From contig NZ_CP013747.1 of assembly GCF_001484605.1 (NCBI RefSeq), positions 3,658,001 through 3,722,000 of the forward strand: a stretch of DNA of 64,000 nt, given 5' to 3'. Every line of letters starts with the position of its first letter. Position 1 is the first letter of the stretch. The position numbers and the translations under genes were made by a program. A model generated the notes under the pieces. The model had not been told where the DNA came from. It worked only from the letters and a program-made list of their open reading frames with translations, and ran no database searches. This DNA comes from Pseudarthrobacter sulfonivorans (GTDB taxonomy: Bacteria > Actinomycetota > Actinomycetes > Actinomycetales > Micrococcaceae). This document shows positions 18,494 to 27,072 of the stretch, in pieces.

Positions 18494-19465
18494 CTAAACG
18501 GAGGCCAGCGGTCCGTACATTACGTCCATATCCCAGCGTGTGAAGCCCAGGCCCCGGTAGAGGGAAACGGCAGCGGTGTTGTCGGCATCCGTGTAGAGCA
18601 TGACGGCGTGAAGCCCCAGGCCCTGCAGATGCCTGATGCCAGCCACAGTGAGTGCTTTTCCCAGGCCCATACCCTGCGCGGCCGGTGTGACGCCCACAGC
18701 GTAGACCTCGCCGATCGCAGGGTGGGCGCCGTGGCGCGGATGCACCTTGGTCCAGTGGAATCCCAGCAACCGGTCCTCGGCGTCCACGGCCAACAGGAAG
18801 CCGGCGGGATCAAACCAGTCCTCGGCCATGCGGGCATCCAGGTCCGCGCGGGACATCGAGCCCTGCTCGGGGTGGTGGGCAAATGCGGCGCGGTTCGTAG
18901 CCAGCCAGCGGTCCTCGTCCTTGCCCGGCACAAAGGGGCGGAGCGTGACGCCATCCGGCAGGCCGACGTCGGGCAGTTCTGCCGTGGCGGTGGTCAGCCT
19001 CATCTTCCAGAGTTCGCGCACCGGACCGTAGCCGTAGCGGGCGGCGAGGTCCGCGGCTGCCTCGTGGTTGCCGTGGGACCAGGCCTTCAGCCCATCCAGG
19101 CCTCGCCCGGACTGAAGTGCGCCGACAAGCCGGTCCGCCACGCCCTGGTTGCGGTAGCTGGGGTGGACGGCAATTTCCAGCACTCCACTGCCGTCCGGCT
19201 CCTCCACAACAACGGCAAACCCGGCCAGGTCCTGGCCGGAGGAGGGATCGGAATCCTCGTCCGGCGCGTAGAGCGCCAGGGTCAGGAGGGAATGCTCTGC
19301 AGAGTCCCCGGCGCGGAGTGTCACCACTGTTTGCTCGGAAAGCGAGGGGTTGCCGTCAGACTCCTCGGCAGCTGCCAGGAGCGCCACGCAGTCCTTCAGC
19401 AGCTGTTGTTCCACGCCGCCGTGGACAATCAGGACGGGCCATTTTTCCGGGTGCGCAGGACTCAT
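18494..19465 (-). CDS. mshD: Mycothiol synthase (acetyl-CoA:Cys-GlcN-Ins acetyltransferase)
   Basis: Carries out the last step of mycothiol synthesis, acetylating the Cys amino group of Cys-GlcN-Ins. It has 323 residues with two GNAT domains, the second complete with VGVTPAAQGMGLGKALTVAG and ending in LYTDADNTAAVSLYRGLGF, as in MshD. Downstream of glnR in the same direction, an adjacency also seen in mycobacteria. Its product supplies the thiol cofactor needed by the mycothiol-type arsenate reductase at 2264-2686. Confidence 0.9.
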   Translation of the reverse strand: MSPAHPEKWPVLIVHGGVEQQLLKDCVALLAAAEESDGNPSLSEQTVVTLRAGDSAEHSLLTLALYAPDEDSDPSSGQDLAGFAVVVEEPDGSGVLEIAVHPSYRNQGVADRLVGALQSGRGLDGLKAWSHGNHEAAADLAARYGYGPVRELWKMRLTTATAELPDVGLPDGVTLRPFVPGKDEDRWLATNRAAFAHHPEQGSMSRADLDARMAEDWFDPAGFLLAVDAEDRLLGFHWTKVHPRHGAHPAIGEVYAVGVTPAAQGMGLGKALTVAGIRHLQGLGLHAVMLYTDADNTAAVSLYRGLGFTRWDMDVMYGPLASV

Positions 19466-19504
19466 GAGGCTAGGCTATACGCCCCGGCCGGAAGGCGCTC
19501 CGAT

Positions 19505-19533
19505 TTGATGGCCCCGGGGCAGGCACGTATAGT
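19505..19533 (+). promoter_or_regulatory. Sigma-70-type promoter reading away from mshD
   Basis: TTGATG at 19505-19510, a 17-base spacer, and TATAGT at 19528-19533 form a near-consensus promoter on the plus strand, opposite to both neighbouring genes. Transcription is predicted to start near 19540. Confidence 0.55.
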
Positions 19534-19539
19534 CGATAT

Positions 19540-19680
19540 CTCACCCGCCGCTAACGGTGGGAACGAGGGGGATCCACCAATGGGGTGGCCTCGATACGTT
19601 CGACCCGTATGTCCTCCACAAATACAGCCTGACTAAGACAGCAACAGCCCCGGACCACTGGTCCGGGGCTGTTGCTGTCT
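19540..19680 (+). ncRNA. Candidate structured RNA between mshD and glnR
   Basis: Behind the 19505 promoter and ahead of the hairpin at 19636-19680 is a run of stem-loops: 19544-19561 (CCCGCCG/CGGTGGG), 19564-19593 (CGAGG/CCTCG enclosing CCACC/GGTGG) and 19594-19610 (ATACG/CGTAT with a TTCGACC loop). The order GCTAAC, GAACGAGGGGGATCCACC, AATGGGGTG, CGACCCG recalls conserved blocks of the c-di-AMP (ydaO/yuaA) riboswitch as I remember them, but the 3' block and a closing helix are not evident and no ORF follows on this strand. It may be a degenerate riboswitch, a stand-alone sRNA, or an antisense leader. Confidence 0.4.
19636..19680. terminator. Near-perfect 45-bp hairpin between the RNA unit and glnR
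   Basis: AGACAGCAACAGCCCCGGAC and its reverse complement form a stem of about 22 bp with almost no loop. It lies 8 bp past the glnR stop and at the end of the plus-strand RNA, so it can serve both. It lacks a strong T tract on either side. Confidence 0.65.
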
Positions 19681-19688
19681 GAACGGTG

Positions 19689-20387
19689 TCAGGCTTCCGT
19701 CAGTTCGTCTTCCTGCTGCCGCACCAGGGTCAGGCGGTAGCCGACGTTCCGGACCGTGCTGATCAGGTTTTCGTGGTCCGCGCCGAGTTTGGCACGCAGC
19801 CGCCGGACGTGGACATCCACGGTGCGCGTGCCGCCGTAGTAGTCATAGCCCCACACCTCGGTGAGCAGTTGCTGGCGGGTGAAGACGCGGCCGGGGTGCT
19901 GGGCCAGATATTTGAGGAGTTCGAATTCCTTGAACGTCAGGTTCAGCGGGGCGCCGTTCACGCGGGCAGTGTAGCTCGCTTCATCGATCACCACGCCTGC
20001 CGCCCGGATCTCCGTGGGGGCGTCATCCTTGTCCGGAACTGCCCGCGCCACGGAGAGCCTGATTCGGGCTTCCACTTCGGCGGGACCGGCTGAATCGAGC
20101 ACGATGTCATCCACGGCCCAGGCCGAAGAAACAGCGGCCATACCGCCCTCGGTCAGGATCAGGACCAAGGGCGCGCTCAAACCTGTGGCCTTGAGCAGCT
20201 GGGTGAGGGAGCGGGCGCCTACGAGGTCCTTGCGTGCGTCGAGGAGCACAATATCGCAGGGATCGGTCTCCAGTAGTGCTGTGGGTTCCGCGGCGAGGAT
20301 GTGCACGCGGTGGTTCAGCAATTCCAGGGCAGGCAGAATGTCTACCGAAGAACCGGTGCTGTTCGTCAATAGCAGGATGTGCGACAT
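19689..20387 (-). CDS. glnR: GlnR-type OmpR-family nitrogen regulator
   Basis: A 232-residue response regulator starting at ATG 20387 behind GGAGGAACA. The receiver-like domain (about 1-115) has [31 protein letters not shown] and [21 protein letters not shown], which match actinobacterial GlnR rather than ordinary OmpR regulators. The winged helix (about 135-228) has [20 protein letters not shown] and [15 protein letters not shown]. No kinase gene is adjacent, as expected for GlnR, which works without classic phosphotransfer. Adjacency to mshD supports the call. It probably controls nitrogen assimilation genes elsewhere. Confidence 0.82.
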   Translation of the reverse strand: MSHILLLTNSTGSSVDILPALELLNHRVHILAAEPTALLETDPCDIVLLDARKDLVGARSLTQLLKATGLSAPLVLILTEGGMAAVSSAWAVDDIVLDSAGPAEVEARIRLSVARAVPDKDDAPTEIRAAGVVIDEASYTARVNGAPLNLTFKEFELLKYLAQHPGRVFTRQQLLTEVWGYDYYGGTRTVDVHVRRLRAKLGADHENLISTVRNVGYRLTLVRQQEDELTEA

Positions 20388-20735
20388 TGTTCCTCCAAGG
20401 GGCGTCCGCGCATCTTCGGGCGACTGAACCGGGTTTTCGCCGGCCGGTACTATCTCACTGCAGCGGACTTGGCCGACTAAGAATCTATCCGGCCGGCATC
20501 CGTAGCAGGAAGCGTAGCTGAACTCTGAGTATACCCACCGGCCTGCACGACAGCACGGATTCCGCCCCCTCAAACCTTCGTTTTGCGACATATCCGGGTC
20601 ACATAAGGCAGGATTGAACCGTCGGGCAGAACGCCCTGACACCGAAGGCCGAGCCGCCGGGTCCACAGCCAGAATGGGATGCCACGAATTGAGTGCAGAG
20701 TCGAAGCCGAAGCGAACCGGCCGGCCGGGTTCCCG
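20388..20735. other. Divergent intergenic region between glnR and a membrane protein gene
   Basis: 348 bp without a convincing gene. It must hold the glnR promoter (minus strand) and that of the plus-strand membrane protein, and it is less GC-rich than its surroundings near 20500-20600. The downstream frame is open back to an ATG at 20679, which cannot be excluded as the true start. No clear inverted repeat was found. Confidence 0.5.
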
Positions 20736-21503
20736 ATGACCGCCGAGGTGCAGGCCCCGGCAAAGTCACTGGGCTCGTGGGTCATCGGTGTTGTCGGAGT
20801 GGCGGGACTCGTAGCGATCATCGCCGGCGTCTACATCTCGCGCGAGGCACTCATCGGCGTCGCCGCGGTGATTGCTGTGGCGGTAGGCATCGGCTGGCCC
20901 CACTTTCTCCGCATCCCCGCGAAAAAGACCCTTGCAGCCGTCATCGCGCTGCCCGGCGTCGGATCGGCGCTCGCGGCCGGCTTTGTCCCCGCCCCGGGTT
21001 TCCTGGACTGGACGCCTGCATTTATGGCGCTGGGAATGATGGCCGTGTTTGTGGTGCAGCTCATCCGAGGCACCGGCCAGGCCCAGCGGCTTGAATCCAC
21101 CCTGGGCTGCTGCGCCGGTGTGCTCCTCTCCTGCCTGGGAGCAGGCTGGGTCGCCGGCGCGCGCTTCAACGGCGTCCGCGAGATGCTCCTGGTGGCAGCC
21201 ATCAGCGCTGCCGTGGCGCTGCTGGCCGGCCTCATCCGCTGGCCGGACAGCATCGTGGCCCCCCTCGGCATCGTGATGGCAGGACTTGCCGGGCCGCTCG
21301 CTGGCCTGGTCTTCTCCGACATTGCTGTTCTGCCGGCGGCGATCTTCGGCGTTGTGGTTGGCGCCGTCCTGGTCAGCTTCCGCCGCCTCGTAACACTCCG
21401 CGGCGGTCCGCTGAATCTTTTGGCTGCGGTTAGCATGGGGCTTGCACCGGTTTCGGCCGTGGGCTCCCTGGCTTACTTCATAGACAAACTACTCATCTAC
21501 TAA
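20736..21503 (+). CDS. Polytopic membrane protein of unknown function
   Basis: A 255-residue protein from ATG 20736 ([11 protein letters not shown]); starting at 20679 would add 19 residues that look non-membrane. About eight hydrophobic helices fill the protein, with short loops and a basic loop [10 protein letters not shown] near the C-terminus. No motif is recognised. A 37-codon membrane ORF follows 17 bp downstream. Confidence 0.65.
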   Translation: MTAEVQAPAKSLGSWVIGVVGVAGLVAIIAGVYISREALIGVAAVIAVAVGIGWPHFLRIPAKKTLAAVIALPGVGSALAAGFVPAPGFLDWTPAFMALGMMAVFVVQLIRGTGQAQRLESTLGCCAGVLLSCLGAGWVAGARFNGVREMLLVAAISAAVALLAGLIRWPDSIVAPLGIVMAGLAGPLAGLVFSDIAVLPAAIFGVVVGAVLVSFRRLVTLRGGPLNLLAAVSMGLAPVSAVGSLAYFIDKLLIY

Positions 21504-21520
21504 CCGGTTAGGATGGCATC

Positions 21521-21634
21521 ATGTCCGTACTTGCATTTGAAATCTTCTTCCTCGTCCTGCTCGGCATCGCCAGCCTGTCCATGGCCTGGTTCGCCGGCTT
21601 TGTGGTTTACCGCCTCTTCAAAGGGCAGAAGTAA
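21521..21634 (+). CDS. 37-residue single-helix membrane peptide
   Basis: ATG at 21521 follows GGATGGCATC. The product is one hydrophobic helix (FEIFFLVLLGIASLSMAWFA and beyond) with a basic end (YRLFKGQK). It sits in a 170-bp space between two plus-strand genes. The clean helix with a basic cytoplasmic tail suggests a real small membrane protein, but with so short an ORF chance cannot be ruled out. Confidence 0.5.
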   Translation: MSVLAFEIFFLVLLGIASLSMAWFAGFVVYRLFKGQK

Positions 21635-21673
21635 ACCCGTTCAACGAGCTAGCATTTTCCTGAGGTAATTGCC

Positions 21674-22288
21674 GTGCCGATAGAAATTCCTACAGACCTG
21701 ACACCGGAACTTGTTCCGCTTTCCTGGCTCATTGGTGAGTGGGAAGGCAGCGGCCGGCTCGGCAGCGGGGACGAGGACTCGGAGCACTTCCTCCAGCACG
21801 TGTCCTTCACGCACAACGGGCTGCCGTACCTTCAGTACCGTGCGGAGAGCTGGTTAACTGACGACGACGGCACGCGCCTGCGGCCGCTGACAGTTGAGAC
21901 CGGTTTTTGGGCGCTGGAGCGCAAACAGCTTGATGCCGACGGCGGACCGGGCCTGATTCCGGCCGATATTGTTCCCGCACTCAAGAGCGCCGATGAAGTC
22001 GAAGCGCTGCGCAATAAAGACGGCGGCTTCGATATCTCGGTGTCCATCTCACATCCCGGCGGGATCTCCGAGCTCTACTACGGGCAGATCAAGGGCCCGC
22101 AGATCCAGCTCACCACCGACATGGTGATGCGCGGCAGCCATTCCAAGGACTACAGCGCGGCCACCCGGATCTTCGGCCTGGTGGACGGCAACCTGCTCTG
22201 GCGCTGGGACGTGGCCACCGGCGGAACATCGCAGCCCGGCAAGGGTCTCGAAGCGCACGCCTCTGCTTTCCTGAAAAAGGTTTCCTGA
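21674..22288 (+). CDS. Nitrobindin-like FABP-family protein (DUF1794)
   Basis: A 204-residue protein starting at GTG 21674. The N-terminal PLSWLIGEWEGSGRL carries the GxWxGxG signature of bacterial nitrobindins, which are ten-stranded beta barrels binding heme b and, in characterised members, isomerising peroxynitrite. A conserved-position His in LEAHASAFLKK near the C-terminus could be the heme ligand. The length is near the upper end for the family because of an acidic insertion around residues 75-100. It is monocistronic or co-transcribed with the flavodoxin-fold gene 74 bp downstream. Confidence 0.8.
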   Translation: MPIEIPTDLTPELVPLSWLIGEWEGSGRLGSGDEDSEHFLQHVSFTHNGLPYLQYRAESWLTDDDGTRLRPLTVETGFWALERKQLDADGGPGLIPADIVPALKSADEVEALRNKDGGFDISVSISHPGGISELYYGQIKGPQIQLTTDMVMRGSHSKDYSAATRIFGLVDGNLLWRWDVATGGTSQPGKGLEAHASAFLKKVS

Positions 22289-22362
22289 CGCCCTGCCGCT
22301 TCACCGATTCTCAGTAGACTTGGCATCCTGGGCTTCACCCACGAGTGAATCAAGGGAGCGTC

Positions 22363-23085
22363 ATGGCTGCACCGCAGGACTCCACGGATTACAGCGACCT
22401 GAAGGCTGTGTACTTCAACGGGACCCTTAAACGGTCGCCGGAGACCAGCAACACCGAGGGCCTGATCAATGTCAGCCGCCTCATCATGGAGAAGCAGGGC
22501 GTCAGCACGCGCGTGATCAGGACTGTCGACCACGACATCGCCAGCGGTGTTTACCCGGACATGACCGAGCACGGCTGGCCGTCCGATGAGTGGCCGGAAC
22601 TTTACCCGGCAGTTGAAGAAGCCGACATTGTGGTGGTTGCCGGTCCCATCTGGCTGGGCGACAACTCCTCCCAGACCAAGAAGCTGATCGAACGGCTCTA
22701 CGCCCATTCGGGGGAACTGAACCACAAGGGCCAATGGGTGTTCTACCCCAAGGTTGGCGGCTGCCTGATCACCGGCAACGAGGACGGCATCAAGCACTGT
22801 TCCATGAACGTGCTGTACAGCCTGCAGCATGTCGGCTTCACCATCCCTCCCCAGGCCGACGCCGGGTGGATCGGCCCGGTGGGCCCCGGCCCGAGCTATC
22901 TTGACGAAGGCTCCGGCGGCCCCGAATCCGACTTCACCAACCGCAACACCACGTTTATGACCTGGAACCTGCTGCATTTCGCCCGGATGCTTAAGGACGT
23001 CGGCGGGATTCCCGCGTACGGCAATCTTCCTGAAGAATGGAAAGCCGGAACACGCTTCGATTTCGAAAACCCGGAATACCGCTGA
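22363..23085 (+). CDS. Flavodoxin-fold NAD(P)H-dependent oxidoreductase
   Basis: A 240-residue protein from ATG 22363, which has the AAGGGAG site at the right distance; a GTG 18 bp upstream is less likely. The fold of FMN reductases is suggested by LKAVYFNGTLKRSPETSNTE with its FMN-phosphate loop, and by ADIVVVAGPIWLGDNSSQTK. Substrate unknown. The closest types I know are NADPH-dependent FMN reductases and flavodoxin-family quinone reductases. Confidence 0.75.
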   Translation: MAAPQDSTDYSDLKAVYFNGTLKRSPETSNTEGLINVSRLIMEKQGVSTRVIRTVDHDIASGVYPDMTEHGWPSDEWPELYPAVEEADIVVVAGPIWLGDNSSQTKKLIERLYAHSGELNHKGQWVFYPKVGGCLITGNEDGIKHCSMNVLYSLQHVGFTIPPQADAGWIGPVGPGPSYLDEGSGGPESDFTNRNTTFMTWNLLHFARMLKDVGGIPAYGNLPEEWKAGTRFDFENPEYR

Positions 23086-23109
23086 CGCCGCCCCCGGGTG
23101 GTTGACCCA

Positions 23110-23134
23110 CCGGTGGTCGAGCTTGTCAGGACCC
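23110..23134. repeat. Partial copy of the 2698-type repeat
   Basis: CCGGTGGTCGAGCTTGTC with a few further matching bases repeats the left arm of the palindrome at 2698-2722, here without a good right arm. It sits between the flavodoxin-fold gene and ygfZ. Confidence 0.55.
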
Positions 23135-23181
23135 GCTGCCCGAGACCGGAATACCCACCGACCTAAGGACGTTGCCCCAGT

Positions 23182-24264
23182 ATGACTACTCCCAGCCCCC
23201 TACTGTCGCGCCCCGGCGCCGTCGAGGCCACCGGCGCGGACGCCGGCGTCGCATCCCACTACGGTGAGCCGCTGCGTGAGCAGCGCGCCCTCGCAGCCGG
23301 TACCGCCGTCGTCGACCTCTCTCACCGCGGCGTGGTGACGGTCAGCGGTCCGGACCGGCTGACCTGGCTGAACACCCTGTCTTCCCAGCAGGTCACCGGC
23401 CTGCAGCCGGGGGAGTCAAGCGAGCTGCTGTTGCTGAGTGTCCAGGGCCGGATCGAGTTTGACGCCCGTGTAGTGGACGACGGCGGGACCACCTGGCTGA
23501 TTGTTGAGGCCGCCGAGGCTGCACCGCTGGCTGAGTGGCTGAACAAAATGAAGTTCATGCTGCGCGTGGAGGTCACCGACGTCTCCGCCGACTGGGCCGT
23601 GCTCGCGTCCACAAAGGCTGTGGAGGAATGGTCCGCACTGCTGGCCTGGCGGGATCCTTGGCCGCACGTCGGCGCCGGCGGCTACTCCTATGCTGTGGTT
23701 CCGGAAGAAGGACACCCGGGGCTGGAGCGGCCCTGGATCGAGTATCTGGTGCCGGCCGCTGAACTTGAGGAAACTGTGGCGGACCGCCCGCTCGCCGGCG
23801 TAATGGCGGCTGAAGCCCTCCGCATTGCCGCGTGGCGCCCCAGGCTGGGCGCTGAAACCGACGACAAAACCATTCCGCACGAACTGGACCTCCTCCGCAC
23901 CGCCGTGCACCTGTCCAAGGGCTGCTACAAAGGCCAGGAGACCATCGCCCGCGTCCACAACCTGGGCCATCCGCCGCGGCGCCTGGTGTTCCTGCAGCTG
24001 GACGGGTCGCAGCACACCATGCCGGCGCCCGGCAGCCAGGTCATGCTGGGCGAGCGGAAGGTCGGGACAGTGACGTCCGTTGCCCAGCACTACGAAATGG
24101 GTCCGGTGGCGCTGGCCGTCATCAAACGGTCCGTCGCACCGGATGAAATGTTGACCGTGCTGGACGGCGAGGAGCCTTACATCGCTGCCCAGGAAGTAAT
24201 TGTTGCTCCCGACGCCGGCCAGGTAGTGGGGCGCCAGACTGGATTCCTGAGGGGGACCCGCTGA
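23182..24264 (+). CDS. ygfZ: YgfZ/GcvT-domain folate-binding protein
   Basis: A 360-residue protein of the YgfZ/Iba57 branch of the GcvT fold, which helps maturation or repair of certain iron-sulphur proteins in a folate-dependent way. The signature KGCYKGQETIARVHNLGH is present near residue 250, with the essential Cys. N-terminal HRGVVTVSGPDRLTWLNTL is also typical. The last base of its TGA is the A of the ATG of the ankyrin gene, so the two are coupled. Confidence 0.85.
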   Translation: MTTPSPLLSRPGAVEATGADAGVASHYGEPLREQRALAAGTAVVDLSHRGVVTVSGPDRLTWLNTLSSQQVTGLQPGESSELLLLSVQGRIEFDARVVDDGGTTWLIVEAAEAAPLAEWLNKMKFMLRVEVTDVSADWAVLASTKAVEEWSALLAWRDPWPHVGAGGYSYAVVPEEGHPGLERPWIEYLVPAAELEETVADRPLAGVMAAEALRIAAWRPRLGAETDDKTIPHELDLLRTAVHLSKGCYKGQETIARVHNLGHPPRRLVFLQLDGSQHTMPAPGSQVMLGERKVGTVTSVAQHYEMGPVALAVIKRSVAPDEMLTVLDGEEPYIAAQEVIVAPDAGQVVGRQTGFLRGTR

Positions 24265-24719
24265 TGACCGAGAACACCGCACCCGACGCAGCTTCAACAG
24301 GCGCCGCCAAACCCGATGCCGCTGCGCCTGACGCCTCAACGCCCGACGACGAGGCTGTGGCGCTGGCCCACCGGCTCTTCCAGGCTGCCCGGGAGGGGGA
24401 CACCGGTCTCCTGCGCACGTATCTTGACGCCGGGGCTCCGGCCACCATGACCAACACGGCCGGGGATTCCCTGCTGATGCTGGCCGCCTACCACGGCCAC
24501 GCTGAGACGGTGCAGCTGATCCTCGAGCACGGCGGAGAGGCCAATACGGCCAACGACCGCGGCCAGACCCCACTGGCCGGCGCAGCATTCAAGGGCTACA
24601 CGGACGTGTCCCGCGTGTTGCTGGACGCCGGTGCAGATCCCGACGCCGGCAGTCCCTCCGCCCGGGCTGCAGCGCAGATGTTCGCCCGCACCGACATCCT
24701 GGATCTGCTGGGGAACTGA
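24264..24719 (+). CDS. Ankyrin-repeat protein
   Basis: A 151-residue protein. The first 35 residues are Ala/Pro/Asp-rich, then come about three ankyrin repeats from residue 30 to 145, seen as DSLLMLAAYHGHAETVQLIL and QTPLAGAAFKGYTDVSRVLL. The domain usually mediates protein contacts. It is translationally coupled to ygfZ by a one-base overlap, and the DHA2 exporter starts 4 bp after its stop, so the three probably form one transcript. Confidence 0.82.
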   Translation: MTENTAPDAASTGAAKPDAAAPDASTPDDEAVALAHRLFQAAREGDTGLLRTYLDAGAPATMTNTAGDSLLMLAAYHGHAETVQLILEHGGEANTANDRGQTPLAGAAFKGYTDVSRVLLDAGADPDAGSPSARAAAQMFARTDILDLLGN

Positions 24720-24722
24720 CGC

Positions 24723-26228
24723 TTGGAGAATGTAAAGCGGCCCTGGCCAGCCCTCTGGTCACTGGTCATCGGGTTCTTTATGATCCTGATCGACACCACC
24801 ATCGTGTCGGTGGCCAACCCCAGCATCATGGAGGGGCTGGGAACGGACATCAACGCCGTGATCTGGGTGACCAGCGCCTACCTGCTGGCCTACGCCGTGC
24901 CGCTGCTGATCACCGGCCGGCTTGGCGACCGCTTCGGACCCAAGAAGCTCTACCTCTCCGGCCTCGTGGTCTTCACGCTCGCCTCCCTCTGGTGCGGTCT
25001 GGCCGGTGACGTCCAGACCCTGATCACCGCACGGATCTTCCAGGGTCTGGGTGCCGCCATCATGACACCCCAGACCATGGCCGTGATCACCAGGATCTTC
25101 CCGCCGGACCGCAGGGGCGCCGCCATGGGCCTGTGGGGCGCCACCGCGGGCCTGGCAACGCTGGTGGGACCAATCCTGGGCGGCCTGCTCGTGGACAGCC
25201 TCGGCTGGGAATGGATCTTCTTCATCAACGTGCCGGTCGGCATCGTTGGATTTATCCTCGCCTGGCGGTTCGTCCCCACCCTCAGCACGCACGCCCATAA
25301 GTTCGACATTCCGGGCGTGCTGCTCAGCGCCGTCGGGCTGTTCCTCCTGGTGTTCGGCATCCAGGAAGGCGAGACGTACAACTGGGGGACCATCGTGGGC
25401 CCCGTCAGCGTCTGGGGTCTCATCATCACCGGCATGGTGGTGCTTGGGGCGTTCATTCTCTGGCAGCGCTTCAACAAGGGGGAGCCGCTCCTGCCGCTGG
25501 GCCTGTTCCGGGACCGCAATTTCTCCTTGGCAAACATCGGCATCACCACCGTTGGCTTCACCGTGACCGCCTTCGCGCTGCCGCTAATTTTCTACTACCA
25601 GCTGGTGCGGGGCATGACGCCCACCGAATCGGCGCTCATGATGGTTCCCATGGCCCTCATCTCCGGTGGGCTGGCGCCCGTGGTGGGCAAGATCATCGAC
25701 CGGGTCGATCCGAAGTACATCACTGCCGGCGGGCTGGTCCTGATGGCCGTGGCGCTGTTCTGGAACTCTGCCCTGATGCACCCGGATACTCCCATCCTGC
25801 TCTTCCTCCTTCCCAGTGCTGTCCTGGGGTTCGCGAATGCCGGCATCTGGGCGCCCCTGAGCTCCACGGCCACGCGCAATCTGCCCCCGCGTCAGGCCGG
25901 GGCAGGTTCCGGGGTCTACAACACCACCCGCCAGATCGGCGCGGTACTGGGCAGCGCGGCCATCGCCGTGCTCATCCAGGCGCGCCTGGCCGCGGAGCTT
26001 CCCGTGCAAGGTCCCGGGGCAGGCGGAATGGAATTCTCCGGCCAGTTGCCTGAGGCGCTCCATGATGGATTCTCGACGGCGATGGGACAGTCCATCCTGC
26101 TTCCTGCCGGTGTGATCCTGGTGGGCGCTGCCGTGGCACTGTTCTTCGCCAAGCCCAAGGCCGTGGCGGGCTGGAGCGGTCAGCCGGCGGCTCCTGCGGC
26201 TGTACAGGACGCCAACCGGGCGTCCTAG
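24723..26228 (+). CDS. DHA2-family (EmrB/QacA) drug:H+ antiporter
   Basis: A 501-residue MFS exporter with about 14 transmembrane helices, starting at TTG 24723. Helix 1 carries the DHA2 signature LIDTTIVSVANPSI, motif A appears as GRLGDRFGPKKLY, and motif C as GLATLVGPILGGLL. The family exports cationic or hydrophobic drugs; the actual substrate is unknown. No TetR or MarR regulator sits next to it. Confidence 0.85.
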   Translation: MENVKRPWPALWSLVIGFFMILIDTTIVSVANPSIMEGLGTDINAVIWVTSAYLLAYAVPLLITGRLGDRFGPKKLYLSGLVVFTLASLWCGLAGDVQTLITARIFQGLGAAIMTPQTMAVITRIFPPDRRGAAMGLWGATAGLATLVGPILGGLLVDSLGWEWIFFINVPVGIVGFILAWRFVPTLSTHAHKFDIPGVLLSAVGLFLLVFGIQEGETYNWGTIVGPVSVWGLIITGMVVLGAFILWQRFNKGEPLLPLGLFRDRNFSLANIGITTVGFTVTAFALPLIFYYQLVRGMTPTESALMMVPMALISGGLAPVVGKIIDRVDPKYITAGGLVLMAVALFWNSALMHPDTPILLFLLPSAVLGFANAGIWAPLSSTATRNLPPRQAGAGSGVYNTTRQIGAVLGSAAIAVLIQARLAAELPVQGPGAGGMEFSGQLPEALHDGFSTAMGQSILLPAGVILVGAAVALFFAKPKAVAGWSGQPAAPAAVQDANRAS

Positions 26229-26265
26229 GCGGTGTCCCAAAAGTAGGCAGCCGTCCTAGACAGCG

Positions 26266-26982
26266 TCAGCCCAGGTGCACGCTGGTCTGGATGCCGCCGG
26301 TGGACAGGCCCAGCTGGCGCGCCAGGGCCACCGCCCCGGTGTTGCTGACTTCGGCCCGCCACTGGACGGTGAGGCCCGCCGCGAGGGCCTCGTGGGCTGC
26401 GATGGATGCGGCCACGGATCCCAGCCCGCGGCGCCGCCACTCGGGGTCCACCAGGACTCCCATCTGCGCGAGAAGTCCTTCCCACTCCCCGTAGGCGCCG
26501 CAGGCCACCGGAACACGCAGCCCGTCCACCTCGTGGAGGATCGTGTAGCGGTTCTCGAGTTCTGACAGGTGCACTTCGTTGACGTCGTCCGGCGGGCACA
26601 GGCCTTCGAGCTCGATCGCCTCCGGGTTTCCGTGGGACACGGTCAGCTCTTCGGAAGGCTGGCGCAGGGGCAGGTCGTCGGCGAAGAACAACGCCGCCGA
26701 GCCCAGGCCGTGGCCTCCGTGGGACCGGGTCAGGGTCAGGAGCGTCACATGCTGGGCCATCTCCTCGTCCGGAATTCCGGCGGCGGCGTCAATGACCCAT
26801 TGCGGGCCCACCAGTGCCGAGCTGCCGAACAGCCTGACGAACTCCACAGTCTCTGCAGCGGCGTCGGCCCTGACCATACGCTCGCCGGAAGTCAGCGACG
26901 CAGCGAACGCGCCGTCGTCGAGCCCCAAATGCCGGGCCCAAGCGAGCTGGATGATGGCGGCGGAACCGGGGTCAAGAGTCAT
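26266..26982 (-). CDS. GNAT-family N-acetyltransferase
   Basis: A 238-residue protein convergent with the DHA2 exporter. The GNAT fold is in the C-terminal half: QMGVLVDPEWRRRGLGSVAA is the acetyl-CoA-binding motif A, followed by SNTGAVALARQLGLS (motif B). The N-terminal 110 residues are unusual, and no substrate is suggested. Upstream, a perfect hairpin separates it from pfkA. Confidence 0.75.
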   Translation of the reverse strand: MTLDPGSAAIIQLAWARHLGLDDGAFAASLTSGERMVRADAAAETVEFVRLFGSSALVGPQWVIDAAAGIPDEEMAQHVTLLTLTRSHGGHGLGSAALFFADDLPLRQPSEELTVSHGNPEAIELEGLCPPDDVNEVHLSELENRYTILHEVDGLRVPVACGAYGEWEGLLAQMGVLVDPEWRRRGLGSVAASIAAHEALAAGLTVQWRAEVSNTGAVALARQLGLSTGGIQTSVHLG

Positions 26983-27011
26983 ATCCCCAGCCTACCCAGC
27001 ACAGGGAAGCG

Positions 27012-27060
27012 CGAACGGACACTTGAGGCCCCACAGCGGAGGGCCTCAAGTGTCCGTTCG
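27012..27060. terminator. Perfect 20-bp-stem hairpin after pfkA
   Basis: CGAACGGACACTTGAGGCCC at 27012-27031 and its exact reverse complement at 27041-27060 enclose a 9-base loop. It lies 13 bp past the pfkA stop (minus strand). There is no T tract, so it resembles the other long intergenic hairpins in this window more than a classic terminator. Confidence 0.65.
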
Positions 27061-27072
27061 TGCTGACCGGGC

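Noticed and set aside
19594..19620. tRNA or tmRNA T-arm (ATACG-TTCGACC-CGTAT followed by CCTCCAC)
   Set aside because: No matching 5' acceptor strand, D arm or tag ORF lies upstream, so it is better explained as one stem of the structured RNA candidate.
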